Assembly (NCBI GenBank): GCA_038030265.1 | Contig: CM075939.1 | Location: forward strand, 31,415,253-31,479,252 | Length of the DNA: 64,000 nucleotides | Source of the DNA: Corythucha ciliata | Lineage: Eukaryota > Arthropoda > Insecta > Hemiptera > Tingidae | Reading direction: 5' to 3' | In this document: positions 44,524-55,439 of the stretch, piece by piece | How the letters are laid out: each line of letters opens with the position of its first letter | How positions within the stretch are numbered: position 1 is the first letter of the stretch | The notes under the pieces: model-generated | The model's input: only the letters and a program-made list of their open reading frames with translations | What the model was told of the DNA's origin: nothing | Databases searched by the model: none | Made by a program: the position numbers and the translations under genes

Positions 44524-45619
44524 GAATTAAGGGCCTGAGCCAAGCCGCTCGCCACGAATCCCCCCCCCCCCCATATCGTCGCTAGGGTGGGTGTGACCCA
44601 CAACAGATTTCCAAGCCGACATCCAAAACGTCAGGGACTCTTACGAGTACACTTTGGCCAACAAACAGAGCTTCCATGCAGCATCTCCTCAGGCTATCAT
44701 TTGATGCTTTGGGAGCATACAGCATAAGCGTTGTGGATTTCTGCACGCCTTTCGTCGCCTACACTGCATGACGCAACTTCATTGTCGTCTGATAAAGTCT
44801 GAGGATCGAGTTACGATTGGGAAGCTGAAGTACAGCGCAGTTGTTCTTAGATTTTAACGGCGCCCCCTCCTTGCTGAGATAGCTCAGGCAGGTCACTTCG
44901 ACGTGGCTCTGGCTCTGAAATGATGAATGGAGCGAGATCACTGAAGAAGGAATACTGACTAATTTCTGAAGACGTAACTCTTATCTCGTAGAATAACAGG
45001 CTGCAATCGGATCAAATACTTATTTCCCCTTAGGGGCGCGATCAAATTAGACAGGCCAAAGTCCGAAATGTTCTCCTCGTCGGGCTCGGGACTTATAGCA
45101 ATGATCCCATCCAAAGGCGGATATGGAGTGATATTGTGGGGGAGGGGATCACTCGACGGTGATGGTGGGGCGGGGTGATGATAGGGCATGCAATTTGAAA
45201 ACATCACAAATCTCACTCGTTTATCCTAGTGTGAGCAGCTTGAGTGAGGAGGGGTGCAATAGGCCTTTCAGCAAGGTGTTTGGAACATGTTGATTCATTG
45301 AGATGAATCTCGAAATAAACTCATCATTTCGTTATGTTTTAGACCAGTGGGTCGACTGAAATCCCCATAATGCGCTGTGGGTTTACTCAATAGCCAAAAG
45401 AAAGGTTAGGGTGAATCAATTTTGGGTCGTGGGTCACCTGATGATCTTTGCCACTACGCGTTGTACACACTTCGATTACCCGAAATGCGCTGTGCGTTGT
45501 CATCTTAATCTGCAATTTGTATGTAGGCAAGTTACAGGTACTCCCAGTTTTTCTAGTACCTATAGGTGCCGTTACAGGTACTGAAAATGGAATAGTACGT
45601 AGGTACAACCTAGGTAGAA
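44524..45619. other. Intergenic with GGTACC-rich stretch
   Basis: Poly-C at about 44560. Near the PLE2 insertion site, GCCGTTACAGGTACTG and related phrases recur (45530-45610) and again beyond it at about 46888, suggesting PLE2 landed in an older repeat. No gene recognised. Confidence 0.4.
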
Positions 45620-46602
45620 ATTCAAAAAGTCCAACAAAACAAAAGTTGAGGGTTGGCCGGAGGAGTGACGATGTGTCAAATACTTAAAAAACGAAGAATT
45701 CGGAAGTTCCCGTCACAAAAAGTTTTACTTTAGAAAAAAGGGACTAGTTTCGACAATGAGTCATTTTCAACCTAAGAGACAAAGAAACAATTATGTTCAA
45801 GCATATCAACAAACATTTACAAACCTCATTGGCCTTACCTCTAGATCCCGGAAAACAAAATAAAAATAAAATAAAATAAAGTAAATATCTAAATAAATAC
45901 ATAAAAACGACAAAAGTCTGAACAGAAGATGTCACATTGTGACAGGGCTTAACTAGCCTGAATGAAACCCCAAAATGAAATGGGATAACAAGGAGCAACA
46001 GAGGACGAGTCTAGGCAAACAGTTCCCTCCCGATTGGTCTGTCCTGAATCCCACCCCTGCGGCTTCCCATCCAAACCGAGAAAAGGTCCAGACACTTATT
46101 GAGGCACGGCGAGAGCTCGATCTCGGTTACCCGTTTAATTAAGTTATCACCGCTTGCGCGGCTATGACGGTCAATCTCGAACTTCTCCAACCAGATCATC
46201 AATGGTCCCTTCTTTACCGAGTGTAAAAGGTTCACTTTCCAATTTTCCGTCGCATGCCCAGTGACCCGCACGTGTTGGCCCAACTCCGAAGCTCCACCCG
46301 AATGTTCAATAACCCTAGTGCCCAGTCGGCGCTCCGTTTGCCCAATATAAAAACGACCACACTGACACTCGATTTTGTAAACGCCCGTGATCCCCAGCAA
46401 GCCCTTAGAATCTTTGTTTTCCGGGATCTAGAGGTAAGGCGAGTGAGGTTTGTAAATGTTTGTTGATGTGCTTTGAACATAATTGTTTCTTTGTCTCTTA
46501 GGCTGAAAATGATTCGTTGTCGAAACTAGTCCCTTTTTTCTAAAATAAAACTTTTTGTGACAGGAACTTCCGAATTCTTCGTTTTTTAAGCATTCAAAAA
46601 GT
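45620..46602 (-). mobile_element. Penelope-like element PLE2, inverted 3' UTRs
   Basis: Bounded by ATTCAAAAAGT at 45620-45630 and 46592-46602, an 11-bp target duplication. On the minus strand it contains only the endonuclease domain followed by a 3' UTR. The same UTR lies inverted on the 5' side (46405-46590), with matching TCTAGAGGTAAGGC, AATTGTTTCTTTGTCTCTTA and GTCGAAACTAGTCCC. The RT is missing, so the copy is 5'-truncated at the junction of the inverted UTR. Confidence 0.8.
46011..46400 (-). pseudogene. Penelope GIY-YIG endonuclease domain
   Basis: 129 open codons after an in-frame stop. GVY at residues 6-8, Cys12 and Cys14, FYIG at 17-20, arginines at 24-29, E32 and H33, then H43 and H49. 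This is a well-preserved GIY-YIG core with the Cys/His pairs of Penelope endonucleases. The C-terminal part (LEKFEIDRHS, ITEIE-like VTEIELSPCLN) follows the family pattern. The RT that should precede it is absent. The protein differs clearly from PLE1, so it is a separate family. Confidence 0.85.
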
Positions 46603-48428
46603 GCCTAGGTACATTCCGTTACATTCAAAGAAAAAACAAACAAAACGAAACAAAAAACTGTTCCTATTATCAGGTATGATTGGACTGGATATATCCTTGT
46701 TATTAGAAGTTAGAAATCTTTGCTGGTACTCAACAAAACCAACTTTTCACAGTTGTCGCCCAGTGTTATTAAGCAATTGTTTGACTTTTACAAGTACAAA
46801 GAATCGTGGAAATTGAGCTAAAGGTACATTTTCAGTACCTAGGTACTTGGCCGTTGCCGTTGCTATGATTTTTTCGGTACCTTGGGCCCGTTACAGGTAC
46901 GACAGGTGGAATGTACCTCTGAATGCGGCCATCGGCCATGTAGACCATTATGTGAGAACGATCTCGGCACCATGGTATGCGCGAATTGATTTACAAGTAG
47001 GTACAACAAACAAAATGTTTTCTTTAAAAAAATGTACACGAAATGATTGGTGATAAGTTTGATAAGTGATAATGTTAAATATACAGGCTTTCCCTCAAAA
47101 AATCAGATGAAGGTAAAGTGATCGACCGCGTATGAGTCAATAACGCTCGTCGCATGTCCCAAATCGTATTTGATTTGTCTATAAAATTCACGGACGTCAC
47201 ACTTAATATTTCCACGACTCTTTTTGAGAGAAACTGTCAAAAGTGATCAACGCCCTATAGGAACTTCGGGGTTTGAAAACGGAATAGTTTTATTTTGAGG
47301 GGTCATTTGGCCCGGATTTCTTCTAGCTTCCAAGTTGAACATAATATTTTCTTCAAGGAGGTCTCTCTTTATGACTGGAGGGAATCTTAAATTTCAGATT
47401 CCAACGATTGACGGAGAAATCAGTAAATTCTTTATATCAACGATCAAGAAAAATTTCCGTCGTCGTATAAGCGGGCATCTTGAGAAAAAAATATGTCATT
47501 CAGCATTTTATCGACTTCTGTAAGAAAGAAGACGGAAATAAAACTGTAGACCGATGCGACAAATGTATTAACCTCGGCACAGTAAGCTTGAACAATACGT
47601 TTCGTATACTGCCTGGAGTTTTCTTTATTATTTTTTTTTTATATCATTAAACTAAATTATAGAGTTGAGCGAGGAATTTATTGCGGCACAAGCGTTCATT
47701 TTAGAGTATTGGTGCCCTTACGTCAAATTTCTGGGCCACCTCCACATACAGCTTTCGTTATTTTATTGCTCTTCACCCTTCGAGCTCAAGAGAAAGTTCA
47801 AACGATTTCGGAGGTTGGAGTACATCACGGACGGATTCACGTTCGAATCTTCAAAAGAAATGAGGAAAATAGGTTGTCTCAATGAACAATGCAAAATGTC
47901 GTTGTTTGTCTGAACATCGCACTGCTCATTGCACATTTTGCTCTTATCGTGCAGAAACATGCTTAAGACTGCTACAAACTATCGTGTTTGGTCATAACAC
48001 GAAACACGAAACATAAAAAAAAAAATGTTTCAGCTTTTTTCGCCGGTAATGTTTCGTGTTATGGAGCCAAAACAATAAGTTTTGTTCTTCCAACGGTTGC
48101 TGGTGCCAACCGTTTAAATTTTGGGATTCATAATGCCACAACAGTATGCCATGCAACAACAAATGAACTGTCTTTACGAATGCGAATCTTTTATTTTTCA
48201 ATCCGTTGTTAGTTTCATATTAATAAATTCTTGGATTCCTATTTTCGTTCAGTTTTGTTGGTTTGTCAGGCCTTTTGCCTGGAAAATTGATTTGTCAGGA
48301 ATTTCGGGTTTTTACTTATTTTGGGTTTTAACGGTGATCCCAAGTGGCTACTTTTTTTTAAAAAAACTTTTTTTAGTAAAAACTAGAATTTTCTGGCAAC
48401 TTTGGACAATTCTAGTTTTGCCTAGTGA
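46603..48428. other. Intergenic, nothing recognised
   Basis: Several short ORFs (46601-46816, 47335-47523, 47665-47913, 48121-48432) carry no family motif. GTTTCGTGTTATG-type phrases at about 47985-48062 form an inverted repeat around the A run at 48018. Confidence 0.4.
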
Positions 48429-49149
48429 ATAGCTAAGTGGTGCAGTTCAAATAAGCTTACCCTAAACGCGAAGAAAACTCAGAGTCTTTTAATAACAACA
48501 TCTCCGGCGTTGACACCAATCTCGCAGGATACTCTTGATTTCCTGGTTTTCAAGTTGGACGGTAGACTAAATTGGAAAAGCCACATCGACTCACTCTGCG
48601 CAAAGCTCTCCCGCAATTTATTTTTGTTGAGGCGCCTAAAGAGCTCCCTAACTATTGATGCACTGCGAACGGCCTACTTCGTGTACTTCCATTGTCATGT
48701 GGAGTACGGTACTCCGCTTTGGGGGACTTCCCCTCATGTCATTCGCGTCTTCTGTCTTCAAAAACGTGCCGGAGGCTTATTGTGGGACTGAAGCCACGTC
48801 ATTCCTGTAGAGAGGCTTTCTCCTCTCTCAGAATACTTCCCCAGTTTTTACTCTCCAAACGTTGACTTATGTAATCACCAACGTACAGTCCTTCAGATTA
48901 CGATCAGATGTAAACGGCTACTCGACGCGAAATGCCGACCAGCTTGTGAAGAATAGATCTCGCCTGGAATTGACCAGTGGAGGTTTTCACGATGTTGGCA
49001 TCGGTATTTTCAACATTCTTCCGGATCTAGTGAGGTGTTTGCCGCCGACGCTTTTTAAGACGGGACTCAAAGTCTTTCTCCTTTCTAGGACGTATTACGA
49101 TATGAAGGAGATCATGTCCCATCTCCGATCCTGGAGACCTGTTAGATAG
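48429..49149 (+). pseudogene. Non-LTR retrotransposon RT C-terminal region
   Basis: Open from 48429: KWCSSNKLTLNAKKT, then FKLDGRLNWKSHIDSLCAKL, FLLRRLK, LRTAYFVYFHCHVEYGTPLW and LQKRA. This is the thumb and C-terminal region downstream of the catalytic palm in Jockey/CR1-type RTs. After a stop near 48790 a second frame (48862-49149) gives GYSTRNADQLV, GIGIFNILPDLVRCLPP and FKTGLKVFLL, the usual C-terminus. The copy is 5'-truncated, as expected for target-primed elements, and has at least one frameshift. Confidence 0.8.
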
Positions 49150-51240
49150 CCAGTGGTTCATTGTTTTGACGTTATATTGCCACCTTATGGTTACTAAAAT
49201 AATTTTTTGATAAAACTATTTCTTACTAGGCAATTCGGGTTTTGACGGTAATATCTATATGGTGAGAATATTACTTTGTTGTTAAATCCTTGTTTTTCGA
49301 TCCATTACCGAGGGGGTACAGGGTGAACCACCACGTTGGATTCCCGGTCTTTATTACGTTACACCGTTATGGGTGCAAGCTTCGAGTGAGACAATTAACC
49401 TGCCCTGTGCATGCTAGCGAATTGCTAATTTTTTATGTGAAGATTAAGAATAAAACTTGATGTGCGTTTTATCGTGAGATGTGAGTCTTTGCTTTCGTGT
49501 GCTCTTTTGTTTGTTTTGTTTTGTTCGGGGGGACTTCCTGGGAAGACCCAAGTTTGTTTGTGAACTCCGAATGAGAGTGATAAGGTTTATTACTAGAAGA
49601 AGTGGCATGAATCCTCTATATCCTCCATATTCACACAATTATCGGCGTACAAACATTAACCGTGAAATTATGGAACTGGGCTGGCGGTGGTTTGGGCTTA
49701 TGTCCCATTGGGCACCTCAAGAGATATGTACACGTTTCACTATTATATTGTTGAGTACGAAGCTACATATCTCTTTAAATTGCGCCATGAAAGGAAACGA
49801 TACCATTCTCATTCAGGAAGCTATGGCAACAATAAATTACTCTTTTTCTTATACAAACGTTTTAGCCTTAGGGTTTCACCCTTTCCTGACCTTTTTTTTT
49901 GTTTTCCGGACCACGTCACATTATTAGGCCGATCACCATCTCGTTTAGAAGCCGACGGCGGACCATTTCGTGTTGGTCCCTAAGCTTCCTTCCTTCTTTT
50001 TTTCCAGCTTACACACATTAATTAAACCCCACTCTCCTCTTTTCTCTTTAATGATCTAGCAGCGTCTTGCTCATAGAGACAACATTTACGGACCATTGAG
50101 ACTCAGAAAGGGCTAGATATTCTTCTCACATTTGTTGTAATAAGTTTTAAAATTTAACGCATAACGAAGGGACTGTTCGGTTTTTGTTGGTAAAACCGAT
50201 TATCGCAGAGATAAATCTCACTCCTTTGTGGAAGCTCGCGTCCCTTCTATCCGCTCTATCTGTTATCGACGTAATAAGTCGTTATATTGGTATGAAAAAT
50301 TAAATTGATAATGATTCCTTCCTCCGGGTTCTGATAACATAAATAAACTTTAATTTTGAAAATATCTCTTGAAATTCTTTTTTAAGACTTTTTTTTCGTC
50401 AAATTTTTAAAAATATCCCTCTGTCGAAAAACCTTAATGTATGCTGTTTCCTGAAAAGTGAAATGTTGGCAATTTTTACCAAAATCATCCTCAGGCTTAT
50501 AGTGAAAGGACGAATGGGCGATTATTATTTGCACTTACAGTTTTTACATTAAAGCCGGATATATCTTATGAGATATGAGTCTCACGCGCGAATGCAGATG
50601 GCCCTCAGGCCCTGGCAAATCACACCTGAACGGGCATAAGTACAAATCATTTTATCTGAGAATCAGTCATTTTCACAATGTTAGCTGTGTTATCGTTGAG
50701 TTAGCGGGGTTTCTTAATTTGTGCCGCAAACTCGGCCCAAGAGCAGGACATAAACGCTTTTCACAATTTTTTCACAATTTCAATGAATAGTTTTTATTAA
50801 CTATGCCTTTTATTAACTTTTAGTTATTATGAATTTGCTCTTTTTCTCTACGTTAGCCATCAAGTTGCCTCCAGAAACCGCAATCTATAATGTTTTCTCA
50901 ATTCTAACCGCGCACTGGTGTTCTTCAGCGTATTGCGCTCATTTATTCACACGGGATGTGGTTTCTATGCGGCATGGTTCTGGATGTCGCGCATACCTTC
51001 ACGCATGAAGCTGTTTTGTCTCCACTAAGGCTATTTTGTAAAGAGTTCATTAGTTTGGCAACGCAGAATATGAAAAAAAAAAAAAAAAAAAAAAAAAAAA
51101 CGAAACAAAAAAAAAAAAAAAAATGGCAAGGGCTCTAAACTCGTAGATGGTTTGCCGCAGTTCAGAGTGGGCTCTCAGCTCGTAAATGGATTGTAAATAC
51201 GCAGCTAAATTGAAACTTGACCAAAGGGGAACAAAATTAC
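49150..51240. other. Intergenic, poly-A tract
   Basis: A 148-codon ORF at 49481-49927 overlaps another frame and has no known domain. Two A-runs at about 51071-51122 (interrupted by CG and C) form a long homopolymer. No gene recognised. Confidence 0.4.
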
Positions 51241-51538
51241 TGTTTCATACTTGGCTAGTTGGTGTTCGATCAACGTGTAATTATTAGTTTAAGGAAGAGT
51301 AGGCACATTATCTGCGGTCCTCCCCTCTTGTACCCTCCTACCACACCTGTCCGCTGTGTACAACACAGTCCACTAAAAACCGCGTACCGTCGCGCACGGG
51401 AAGAAAAACCACACAGAAGTTCGGGATTAAGGAAAAGGACGACAATCGTCACGGTGCACAGATGCTGTGAGTTCATAATTAATCATTCCTACCTCATATA
51501 ATCCATTTTTCTTGTCTCACCCCGCATTAATCCAAACA
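51241..51538 (+). repeat. 5' LTR
   Basis: Begins TGTTTC and ends CCAAACA (TG...CA). It shares long blocks with the 3' LTR: TTGGCTAGTTGGTGTTCG, ATTATCTGCGGTCCTCCCCT, CTCATATAATCCATTTTTCT. No convincing tRNA primer-binding site follows it. Confidence 0.8.
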
Positions 51539-51875
51539 TTAAACGTCCTCCGTGCGCCGGATAATAACGCAACCGCAGATCAATTGTCTATAGTTTTCGC
51601 AAATTTGAAATCAAATAACTAGTTCAACCTAATTTCCTAATAATAATTTGTGCATTAACGTGATTTCATTAATTTACACAAAAAATATCAAATATAATAA
51701 TACACTCTTTGAGAAAGACCGGAATATTCTCTTTCATTTAGGACTGGGTTTAACACGCACAAAAAAAGAAGTGTATTTCTAAGGAAACAACAAGCTCGGT
51801 GTTTCGCTACATATTATTATTTATTATTAGAATAAACTAGTAATTTAGCCAAATCAAGTTAGCTGATTAGTTACA

Positions 51876-52620
51876 ATGAGTGAGAGCGAGAAAGAGGCTC
51901 AAAAGTTGGAAAAACTCACCGCGAAGAGAGAACGTTATTTTCGTAGGATACAAACAGCGTAATATGATCTTCTCAAAGAAAAAGAAAGGAAGCATGAGTT
52001 AATTGTGGCTCGGTTCGAGCAAATTGAAAAGGATTCTTATGAATACATCGAGCTTCCCGATCAAATCACAGGGATACTTGGCAAACAAGGTTCTCTATCA
52101 TCATTTTTAACCGATACCCCAGGTTACGAAGACCCTTTTTTCATTATAAAGGCAGAAGTGACACGCATCAAACGAAACCAAAACGCTCTCCTTCCACAAA
52201 ACACAGCTAACAACGAAAATAAAAAACAAGATAAATTAAAATTACCTAGATTGTTGGTTCCTACATTAAAAGGAGACCCATCGGAGTTTCCAGCATTCAT
52301 AAATTTATTCGATTCTTTAATCCACAACACCGATATGAGCAATATTGAAAAATTTTCGTATCTAGAGTCTTTTCTTGAAGGTGAAGCGTTAAATTAATTA
52401 AATCAATAAAGCTCGATGAACGTAATTATGAATTGGCTTATGACAAACTTACAGCTTAATATAATGACAAAAGGGTCCTGGCCAATTATTATCTGTATCA
52501 AATCATGGCAATAAGGCCTGTCTCTGATGAGAGTTCAGCAGGGGTACGCAAATTTAAAAATAATTTCGATTCATAAATGTAGAAAACCTATTGGATTATT
52601 TATTTGTATTTTTGGGACTA
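51876..52620 (+). pseudogene. BEL/Pao gag-like ORF (DUF1759-type)
   Basis: ATG at 51876 opens MSESEKEAQKLEKLTAKRER, then a TAA at 51960-51962. The same frame continues to 52397 through IELPDQITGI, LPRLLVPTLKGDPSEFPAF and LFDSLIHNTDMSNIEKFSYL. This is the segment typical of BEL/Pao gag, where a coiled-coil start is followed by a LP-x-L-x-x-P-x-F-x-GDP motif. After 52397 a frameshift leads to KLDERNYELAYDKL and ANYYLYQI, the continuation of the same domain. Dead by one stop and at least one frameshift. Confidence 0.75.
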
Positions 52621-52757
52621 CAGCTTATTGACCGCTCCACAAAGGAAAAATTTGAAGTTCAAAAAAAAATATAATTTTCCTGCCTATGCAAATGTCATTG
52701 AGTTTTTAGAAAAAACATTGCAAAATATTGGAATTGAGCGCAGAACGGTCTGGTTAT

Positions 52758-53058
52758 TGTTTCGTAGTTGGCTAGTTGGTGTTCGATCAACGTGTAATTA
52801 TTAGTTTAAGGAAGAGCAGTCACATTATCTGCGGTCCTCCCCTCTTGAACCCTCCTACCTCACCTGTCCTCTACAATAAAACACAGTCCACTAAAAACCG
52901 CGTACCGGCTCGCACGGGAAGAAAAATCACACAGAAGTTCGGGATCAAGGAAAAGGACGGCAATCGTCACGGTGCACGGATGCTGTGAGTTATCATAATT
53001 AATCATTCCTACCTCATATAATCCATTTTTCTTGTCCCACCCCACATTAATCCAAACA
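52758..53058 (+). repeat. 3' LTR
   Basis: Begins TGTTTCGTAG and ends CCAAACA. Differs from the 5' LTR by scattered substitutions and small indels. It is followed by GTTGGTGCAGACC, which resembles the start of a TGGTGC primer-binding site but is on the wrong side for a 3' LTR. Confidence 0.8.
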
Positions 53059-53414
53059 GTTGGTGCAGACCGACTGCATTTAGTCTATAACACATACTAT
53101 AGGCTATTGAGATCTGCCTGCGTCTGAGATGGTCCTTGGACTTCAGGACTGACAATCGCGTGGTCACAGAGCGCGGGAATATTGAAATGGCAAATCATAC
53201 CGGAATCACGGCTAGAATCCTTTTGTCGGCTTTTGTCTGATCGAGAAAATCCGTTTTGATTTTCGGAATCCCCGCGTCGAAACCGCCTAAGTTACTCCAT
53301 TTCGTACAATTTAGAATGTCGTCAATTTTTAAAAAATCAACTCACCCTATTCTTATTAATTTCGTCTCCAAAATTGTAGACTCGTCTTGGTCTCATCCTG
53401 TCTTCGTCTCACTA
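53059..53414. other. Spacer, nothing recognised
   Basis: No coding or repeat signal. Confidence 0.4.
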
Positions 53415-53547
53415 GGGGCCTTATTCTGAACGGTCGGGAAAAGATGCTGCAAGCGGGATCCAAGGACGCCGAATAAGAAATAACATTGTCCCGCCATATA
53501 GCAACCGCTTTTTGCGGCATTTTCGCACGCCTTCGGAATACGGCCCC
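53415..53547. mobile_element. MITE, ends GGGGCCKTATTCYGAA
   Basis: GGGGCCTTATTCTGAA at the left and TTCGGAATACGGCCCC at the right, 133 bp. The interior has little further symmetry. Target duplication not evident. Confidence 0.55.
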
Positions 53548-53756
53548 AGGTCTCACGGAGAGTCAAGAATTCGATACGTAACAGAGAGTCTTGCACTCGG
53601 ACTCACCTTGAACTATGTGGCCTCGTCTCGGTATCGGCGCACCACTTTCCAATGCTCCCACGACGAGCTACAAGTTTGTCTTGCTATCTGAGTCATTGTC
53701 TTCTTACCCAAAATCACAAGAAAAGCTATGGTTACTGAAGTGATCGTGGGGTTCCT

Positions 53757-54029
53757 CTATGAGTTATTTTTCGAGATCGTCTTCCCACAAAGTTGTAATT
53801 ATTTAATTAACAGAATCGTTTTTCGGTTTGGCGAACCATCATCAGTGTTCCGTCAATAAAATGGTCATCATAAAATGGTCCCAGGCGAACTCTCGACCAA
53901 CTCAGTAATCCTGAGGAATGACCATTTTATTGACGGAACACTGATGATGGTTTGCCAAACCGAAAACCTGTTCTGTTAATTAAATAATTAAAACTTTGTG
54001 GGAAGACGATCGCGAAAAATAACTTATAG
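53757..54029. repeat. Penelope-like 3' UTR snapback palindrome (PLE3)
   Basis: Arms 53757-53868 and 53918-54029 are 112 bp, closely matching by eye in inverse, with a 49-nt loop. Outward from the loop each arm reads ATGACCATTTTATTGACGG, ACACTGATGATGGTT, GCCAAACCGAAAA, TTAATTAAATAATT and ACTTTGTGGGAAGACG. This is the Penelope 3'-end layout with a CTGATGA-hairpin-GAAA core. No coding part remains. Confidence 0.75.
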
Positions 54030-54802
54030 CTACTGAGCTGGGGGGGGGGGGAGGAAGACGAATCTGCCCAGAAGAAGCTCTCGGAGTAGCTTCATGGGCC
54101 AAAAATCGGCTCTTTTTGGGATAATTATTGATTATTACCGCAATTATTTTTTAGTGGAATTTTCAATAACTGTAAGCCTAGAGTAATGAGCTGAGTAGAG
54201 CACTGTTTCTCAAAATGCAGCTTCTTGTTAATCTATGACTACGGTCGAAAAACTTGGCTCCGTCAACCGTTAATCGCGTTATATTTTGTTCGTAACGAGG
54301 TATAGAAGTTACCGTTACTCGCTTATTCTCCCGAAACAATCAGTTTTTTTTATGAGAAAAGTGCAACAGTGCATGACCATATTCCTTCTCCTTCCATGGA
54401 GTTTTTACTCCGCACGATCATCTCCCCTGCAGAAAAATTGGGATTTTTAACATTTTGGAATATTCCCGGTTGGCAGGAGGTTCATGAGTAATGTTATCGT
54501 TCAAAAAACCATATTCCGATGCAATCATGTTTTTATCTTCGGGTTGAACTATTCTGTTCAGTTATGGGCATAGGCAGAAACAATTCCTATTCTCGCCAGA
54601 GGCAGGATGAAAAATCACAAATCTGACGAAAATCCGTTTACGTACTTGAATTAAACTAATTGAATTTAGAAGACCCACTCAGCTGTGAATTCGAACAGTT
54701 TCACAACTGTGAAATCGAGGGAGTGGGGAGGCTGAAAGTAAAGAAGTTAATCTTTAAATTAAATACTCAACATTTTTTACTTGTTTTGAGCTCCGAGAAA
54801 TT
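54030..54802. other. Spacer and probable SINE body
   Basis: Poly-G run at about 54040. The segment nearest the tRNA-like head (about 54640-54802) is probably the SINE body read on the minus strand, but its boundary is not defined. Confidence 0.35.
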
Positions 54803-54879
54803 GCTCCCAAGGTGGGCTTCGAACCCACGACCTCCTGGTTTCGCGGCAGGTGGTCTAACCAACTGAGCTATCCAGGGAG
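54803..54879 (-). repeat. tRNA-like sequence, probable SINE head
   Basis: On the minus strand: A box TAGCTCAGTTGG, T arm GTGGG-TTCGAAG-CCCAC with a perfect 5-bp stem, acceptor TCCCTGG pairing with CTTGGGA at 6 of 7 positions, and an anticodon stem CCTGC/CCAGG with one mismatch. The loop CGCGAAA lacks the universal U33, and one extra base sits before the D arm. Close to a cloverleaf but probably not a functional tRNA; a SINE head is more likely. Confidence 0.6.
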
Positions 54880-54918
54880 TCCACGCAAAGAGCGAATCCA
54901 CCCACGAGAAATCGACTA

Positions 54919-55280
54919 GGGACACACTGGCAACTTTTAGTTGCGGTGGTTAAAAATCACTGAGATAAAAAAGTTGCTTGCTGGTCTTCTCGGGCGCACA
55001 CTGGGCAATTTTCATGGGCAACTATTCAAGAAGACTTCTTTATTTCACTCTGGTTTCGAGCAGAGCGGGCCCCACCCAGTTAATCACCCAGTTAGCGCGG
55101 CTGCACAAGATCCAATGTGTTCCATTTCCCGGCAACAATTGGCTCACCCAAGGAATCGCTCCAGTTGGAAATTTTTAATCACGGCGACTTTTTAGTTGCC
55201 AGTGTGCGCGGATTAATTAGATTCAATGCGTTCCATTTTTGTGACTAAATAGTTGCCCGAGAAAAATCTCCAGTGTGCCC
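54919..55280. mobile_element. MITE, ends GGGACACACTGG
   Basis: GGGACACACTGGCAACTTTTAGTTG-like left end and CTAAATAGTTGCCCGAGAAA with CCAGTGTGCCC at the right. Internal CACACTGGGCAA and TTGCCAGTGTGCG repeat the same phrase. A related TTTTTAATCACGGCAACTTT occurs at about 58849. Confidence 0.5.
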
Positions 55281-55439
55281 GTAGCCATCCCCTCCCGAAA
55301 CTCAAACTGCACCTGTCGGGTTACCTGTTATTTGATATATGTATAATTTATATATACTAGCCAGGATGCCGCGAATACCCAGAGAAACCGCCACTGGTGG
55401 GGCTGGGGGTTGTTGGGTCCACCCTTTTTGTGTTCGCTT

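Larger units (their letters stand above)
51241..53058 (+). mobile_element. Non-autonomous BEL/Pao-like LTR retrotransposon
   Basis: Two direct LTRs of ~300 bp flank a 1.2 kb interior that holds only a decayed gag-like ORF. No protease, RT or integrase. The sequences next to the LTRs (ATTAC before, GTTGG after) do not match, so no target duplication is preserved. Confidence 0.75.

Noticed and set aside
49481..49927. 148-codon ORF
   Set aside because: Overlaps another frame, uses low-complexity hydrophobic stretches, and shows no recognisable domain.
51071..51122. Poly-A tract as a LINE or SINE tail
   Set aside because: No retroelement 3' end was found directly upstream; the nearest RT ends almost 2 kb earlier.
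54803..54879. Functional tRNA gene
   Set aside because: The anticodon loop lacks U33 and an extra base sits before the D arm, so a SINE head is more likely.
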